From the NCBI GenBank assembly GCA_964030475.1, contig CAXIPT010000004.1:3025455-3089454 (forward strand): 64,000 nucleotides of DNA. Reading direction: 5' to 3'. Each line of letters opens with the position of its first letter. The first letter of the stretch is position 1. Both the position numbers and the translations under genes were made by a program. A model generated the notes under the pieces. That model was given only the letters and a program-made list of their open reading frames with translations. It had not been told where the DNA came from and searched no databases. Positions 29,101 through 35,100 of the stretch are shown here, piece after piece. The DNA is from Tethya wilhelma. Taxonomy: Eukaryota; Porifera; Demospongiae; Tethyida; Tethyidae.

Positions 29101-32100
29101 GCAGTGCTGATAGTGGTTGACCCTTTGTTAAACTGTAATTGCACTGTTTATAAAGGAACTGTGTCACTATAATAATTATAGTAGACAGGAAGCTGCTAAA
29201 AATATCATACATGACCAGAAACCTAATTTTAAGTGCACTTATACAGGAGCTACTCTGTTACAGCTGACCACATCATATAGTATAGTTACTATAATAGTAT
29301 GTCACAGTGAGTAGTATAATTATAACAAAATTTATGTGCAATACACTGAGCTAATATGCAAACATACACGTTTTCCTGGCCTGCAAATATACAAAAATAG
29401 TCACTAAAATTAATGTCACAATTTCTATTATAGTGACACAACTAGTTCCTTTAAGTCTCTGTGCTCTGGTAATGGTTGTCAACTTAATTTAGAATTTCCC
29501 TATGAAATTTTGGCATGAATCAGCAGTTGAAGTGTGTAAGTTGTCATATGATTAAAACTATAGAGTATTTGTTTCAAAATCACCCCAGATTTGATTTTAG
29601 GTGAGTGTGGGGGGAGGAGGTGGGAGATTTGCATTCATTGTATCATACTCGCTGAACTTTATCAATGATGTATCTATGGCAATGGGGAAAGAAAAGGGAG
29701 AATCAATCATAGAATCATACAGTTTCCTCATAGTGTACCAAAGCATTAGTAAAAGCTCATATCGTAAGTGTTCTCACAGAGCCAGGGAAGCTCAAATTGA
29801 TATGGTCAGGCCATGGGCAAGAATGTGTCATGCTAGGGGGGGTCTAGGGGTTCCAGGTTGTACGTTCTTGCTGACTCTTTCAAACAGTTTGTCACATTCA
29901 AGTTTTGTTTATGAATGAGCACACATGAATGTAGTTAAAATTTTACACTGCAAATATGTATACAAAAGGTGGTGTGAGCGTGTACCTCTACCTAATGCAT
30001 TATCATGATTGCATGTTTTTGTATACAATATGTTGTACAATAATATTGATAATAAGAGTTGGTTACACAAGTTAGGATTATTCATATACAGTTTTTTAAT
30101 GGTGCATAAACGACGTTAATCTAAGAAGAGAATTCATGTCACTGTTTAGCTAATACGAATGTAGCACTATACTTTTTACCTTTCAGATTCTCATTTCCGT
30201 ACTTTTCTCTCAATTTCTCTATCTCTTCTTTGTCTGCCAACTCTTGATTAAAAGCTCCATTGGTAGTCCCAGTCCACAGATCAAGGGCAAGTTGAAATGT
30301 AGGAAGTTGCATTATCTGATCGTCCTTGACCTGTAGAGCAACTGTAAAGCCATGAGCTTTTGCCAATGCTTCGTATTCTTCAACAGCGGACAAAGAAAGT
30401 GATTCTATGATTGCTTCTCCCTTTTCTTTTCCCATTGTCATGGATAGATCAATTAGAAAAGTGTCCAGTGAATATGTAACGTTGAATGCAAATCTCCCAC
30501 CAGGTTGTATGTTCTTGCTCACTCTTTCAAACACTTTGTCTTTGTCTTTGATCCAGTGAAGGACATAGTTGGAGAAGACTAAATCGTATTGATCCTCTGG
30601 AAATGTCTCTCCACTTCCTTCAACATAGGTGATGTTTGTCCTAGCATTCTTCTCTTTGGCTATCTTTAGTCTCTCTGTGTCTGGGTCAACTCCAACAACA
30701 TGACCTTCTGACCCCACTCTCTCAGCCAGTGCTACTGCCAGTTGGCCAGTACCACACCCTAGATCAAGAACCTTGCTTCCTCTTTTTGGGGACAGTTGAT
30801 CAATGAGCTTGAGGCCATCTGGTATCTGTGCCAATGATGATACTTCTCTGTACTTTTCAGCAAATTTCTTAGAGTTTTCTTTTTCAGAACTTGTAGCCAT
30901 GTTAAGATCTGAGTCAATATACAGTACTTTGTCTGTAGTTGCAAGATACTTTAGCAGCAGTAACACTTAATGATGATTGCAGAGCTAGCTATTGGCTAAC
31001 AATTGTTGACCATTTTAGGCCATAATCACATGACGGTAGTTATTATCTGTGCTCTGATGAGACCTTTTTGTAGTATACACATGCATATACATACTCACAC
31101 AAAAGCAAATTTGGTTACTTTGATAATATTATCATGTGCAGTATGCAAAAAGTTGTATAGTATTGCTTTATTTGGAAATTTCCCTATAAGAAATGAATCT
31201 ATATTATATGTATTATACATATAGCTCGAGGATATTATGTGACACAGATATGCATGACACTGTGGTGAAAAGCTTCAATGTGTTGTTGATCTATAACCTA
31301 TTACACTTATCTCTCGATCGTATGCACTATTCAGCATATTTTTATTAATCTGCTCCTGGTATAATTATGCTATCCAATTTATTATGGTCGAGCTTCTTGT
31401 CTTTGTGCAGCTGCATGAAGTGGGGAAATCTGTTGATCTGCATGCATGGTATTTTGTCTGAGATTAAGACTCACTTTCATTTTCAAGTTTCATTACAATG
31501 TGAATGTGAACACATGGAATAATGAACACTCCCACACAAGACTTACTACATGCATACACATTCCATCCTGAACCATAAGTATTCCAAACAAGAAGCATGC
31601 AGCTAGATAACTAGTTACTGTTATATTATCCTGAAAAAGTTGTATTATATGTTGCATTGTACTGTCCTTTTGAAGTCATTATTTGTAAATTAAATGATGT
31701 ATGTATGATTGCGAATAATATTAACTCTCTGAACGCGGTGAGCGTATATATACGTATATATATAATTTCAGAAAAAAAGCCTCAAGTTTGGCGAGGGGGT
31801 CTGACGCACTTAATATCCCTTCGCATCTAAGGCTTTTTTTCTAGTTTGCTATAACCAAGCTTTCAAATTAAAGCGATGCTATGCTATATAGCCTAACTAT
31901 CCCTGCACCTACGCTGCATGCAAGTTTTAAGCTTGTTCTCTAAAGGGCTATGGAGAAAACGTTGCTCTAAAACCGATCATCGCAATCGCGACGATTGTGA
32001 CTATTAGCAATTCATTGTAAACTGCAACACCACACCTCTAGCCTTAACCTGAGTATACTACTAGTGAGTCCCTTACCTATTCGTATATAGAGTTTAAAGT

Positions 32101-35100
32101 TCAGTTGTAATTGCTTAGCTTGCAAAAATCAAGCTAAAACTTGTCTATTACGCAACCGCGTTTGCGCATTATTGCACATTACGCTTTAGCAGTGAATTAT
32201 TAGTGCGCGCTCAAAGGGTTAATTTTTGCATGTATACAAATTAATACTATACTGCCTGATGTGATTAGCTCAGTGTGCAATGTTTTACTGTGACGTGACA
32301 TTAAAGAGACAGTAAAATAAAATATTGATACCCACAGAATATTAATTACAATACAATAATAATGTTGACTGCTATACGGTATTTTAAAGGGCATAATGTA
32401 CAAATATTATTCTGTCACATAATATTAAAATGTATTTTTGCTTGTATGAACAGAAAACGATGACTGCACTAAGGAATAAAATTTATGTATGCAGAAAATA
32501 ATGTCACTAAATACCAATAACAAACATAGTTGCAAGCTCGTAGGAATATGTTGAGTCAAAATTCTTTTTCTGCATGTATGCTAATGAAAGTTAACAATAA
32601 TATTATTATGGATTATATAACAGAGAAAATTATGCTATTTTTCACTATATGTGACTGGTCACGCGAAAAAGATACTATCCTCCGGAGTGACCTTTGACCT
32701 ATTGCACATGACTTTTTTCAAAAAAGTAATAATATTCTGATTGACTTTAGGAAAAAAATTAGCAAGAATCACTGAAAATCTTGCAAAAAGCACTATGTGT
32801 AATTGCACCCAGAAGTCCAGTGATGCTATTTTTTCCAAAAGTAGTCTAAAAGTGGATAGTATCCAAATTGCGTGGCCAGTCACATATACACTATAACACT
32901 GTGGGACATGCTCATGCTTGCCTCAATTAATAGTTATTATTTTTATAGAATTTCACTTTTTAGCTAGTATGAATTTAGCTACAAGTTTTTTAGCTTCCAA
33001 GTTCTCATTTCCGTACTCTTCTCTCAGCCTCTCTAACTCCTCTTGGTCAGCTAACTCTGGGTTAAAATCTCCATTGGTAATCCCACTCCATAGATCTAGA
33101 GCACTTTGAAAATTGGGAAGATGTAATATCTGAGCATCCTTATCTAGAAGAGTAATTGTAAAGCCATGAGCTTTTGCTAATGCTTCATACTCTTCTATTG
33201 GGGAAAAAGAAAATGATTCTATATATGATTGCCAATCCCTTTTCTTTCCCCATTGCCATGGCTAGATCAATTGAAAAAGATTCCAGTGAGTATGACACAA
33301 TGAATGCAAATCTCCCACCAGGGTGTATTTTCTTACTGACTCTTTCAAACACTGTGTCCTTGTCTTTGATCCAGTGAAGGACATAGTTGGAAAAAACTAT
33401 AGATCATATTTATCCTCTGGAAATGTCTCTCCACTTCCTTCAACGTAGGTGATGTTTGTCCTAGCATTCTTTTCTTTGGCTATCTTCAGTCTCTCCTTGT
33501 CAGGGTCGACTCCAACAACATGACCTTCTGACCCCACTCTCTCAGCCAGTGCTGCTGTGAGTTGGCCAGTACCACACCCTAGATCAAGAACCTTACTTCC
33601 TCTTTTTGGGGACAGCTGATCAATGAGCTTGAGGCCATCTGGTATCTGCATAAGTGATGATGCTTCTCTGTATTTTTCAGCAAAATTCACTGACTCAGAG
33701 TTTCCTCTTTCAGAACTTGTAGCCATGTTAAGAATCTGAGTGAGTCCAACATTTTGTCTGTGGTAGATAGTATTCTGTAGTTTACTCAACTCAACTATAG
33801 TTGGTATAGCAGCAGCAAACTTGATCCTAGTACTAGTGCGTAAATCAGTCTTGAACACTTTGACTGAGAACATACTGAACATATCAGATGAACACAGGCT
33901 TATGGTGATCTTTTTGTGATACCATGCCTAGTCACATGACAGTGATTATATTTGATCCTGTGTGAATAAAATAATTACCTGTATGAAGTGAATTCATTTC
34001 ACTGTTTAGTTAGTATGAATCTAACAATGGGGTTTTCAACTGTCAATTTTCATTCCGTACTATTTTTTCAGTTTTTCTATAAATTATAACTCCTCCTTGT
34101 CCACCAACTCTTTGTTAAATACTCCATTAATACTCCAGACCCAGTCAACAGGTCAAGAAAACTTTGAAGACTATATAGAAAGATGTAATAATTTATGTGA
34201 GTATCCTTGTCCTGAAGAGTGACGGTAAAGGTATGAGCTTTTGCTAATGCTCCATACTCTTATATTGGAGAAAAAGAATATAGTGCAAAGAATCAACAAA
34301 ACAATCGTATATAGTCGTCATAAAGCACAAGTTAGGGCTTCAATCAACCTTGACACATGCACGCACACGAGATCTGAAGCACATGCAGGGTGGAATAATT
34401 ATATTGTAATACCAATCATAATAACTTTATAACTTGTAATCGGAAGCAAACATAATTACAAAAAGTGTAATGGGACACAAACAGTATAATCATAATAATC
34501 CCAACCCAACTACAAACTGGTTTATGATGCCTCATGTTAATGTGCTCTACAATTACTTATAATAGATAACAGATATGCAGGCGAATTTATCACTACACAA
34601 TACTGTGGAGCATTCTCATACTCGCCTCAATTAAGTATAATTATTAGGTTTCACTGTTTAGCAAGTACGAATTTAGCAATAAAATTTTTAACTTCCAGAT
34701 TCTCATCTCCATACTTTTCTCTCAGCTTCTCTAACTCCTCCTTGTCTGCCAACTCCGGGTTAAAATTTCCATTAGTAATACCAGTCCACAGATCCAGGGC
34801 ACTTTGAAAATTGGGAAGAAGTAATATCTGATCACTCTTGTCCAGAATAGAAATTGTAAAGCCATGAGCGTTTGCTAATGCTTCGTACTCTTCAAGAGGG
34901 GAAAAAGAAAATGATTTTATGATTGCTAATCCCTTTTTTTTCCCCATTGTCATAGATACATCAATTGGAAAAGCATCCATTGAGTATGACACAATGAATG
35001 CAAATCTCCCACCAGGGTGTATGTTCTTACTGACTCTTTCAAATACTGCATCTTTGTCTTCAATCCAGTGAAGGACGTAGTTGGAGAAGACTATGTCGTA

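Larger units (their letters stand above)
32227..34468 (+). repeat. Duplicated MT5 segment, copy 1 (pairs with 50954-52953)
   Basis: Contains the MT5 3' flank, MT5 and an older MT fragment. Similarity to 50954-52953 is moderate in the left part and almost complete from about 33615 on. This copy has an extra MITE (32645-32887). Confidence 0.9.
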
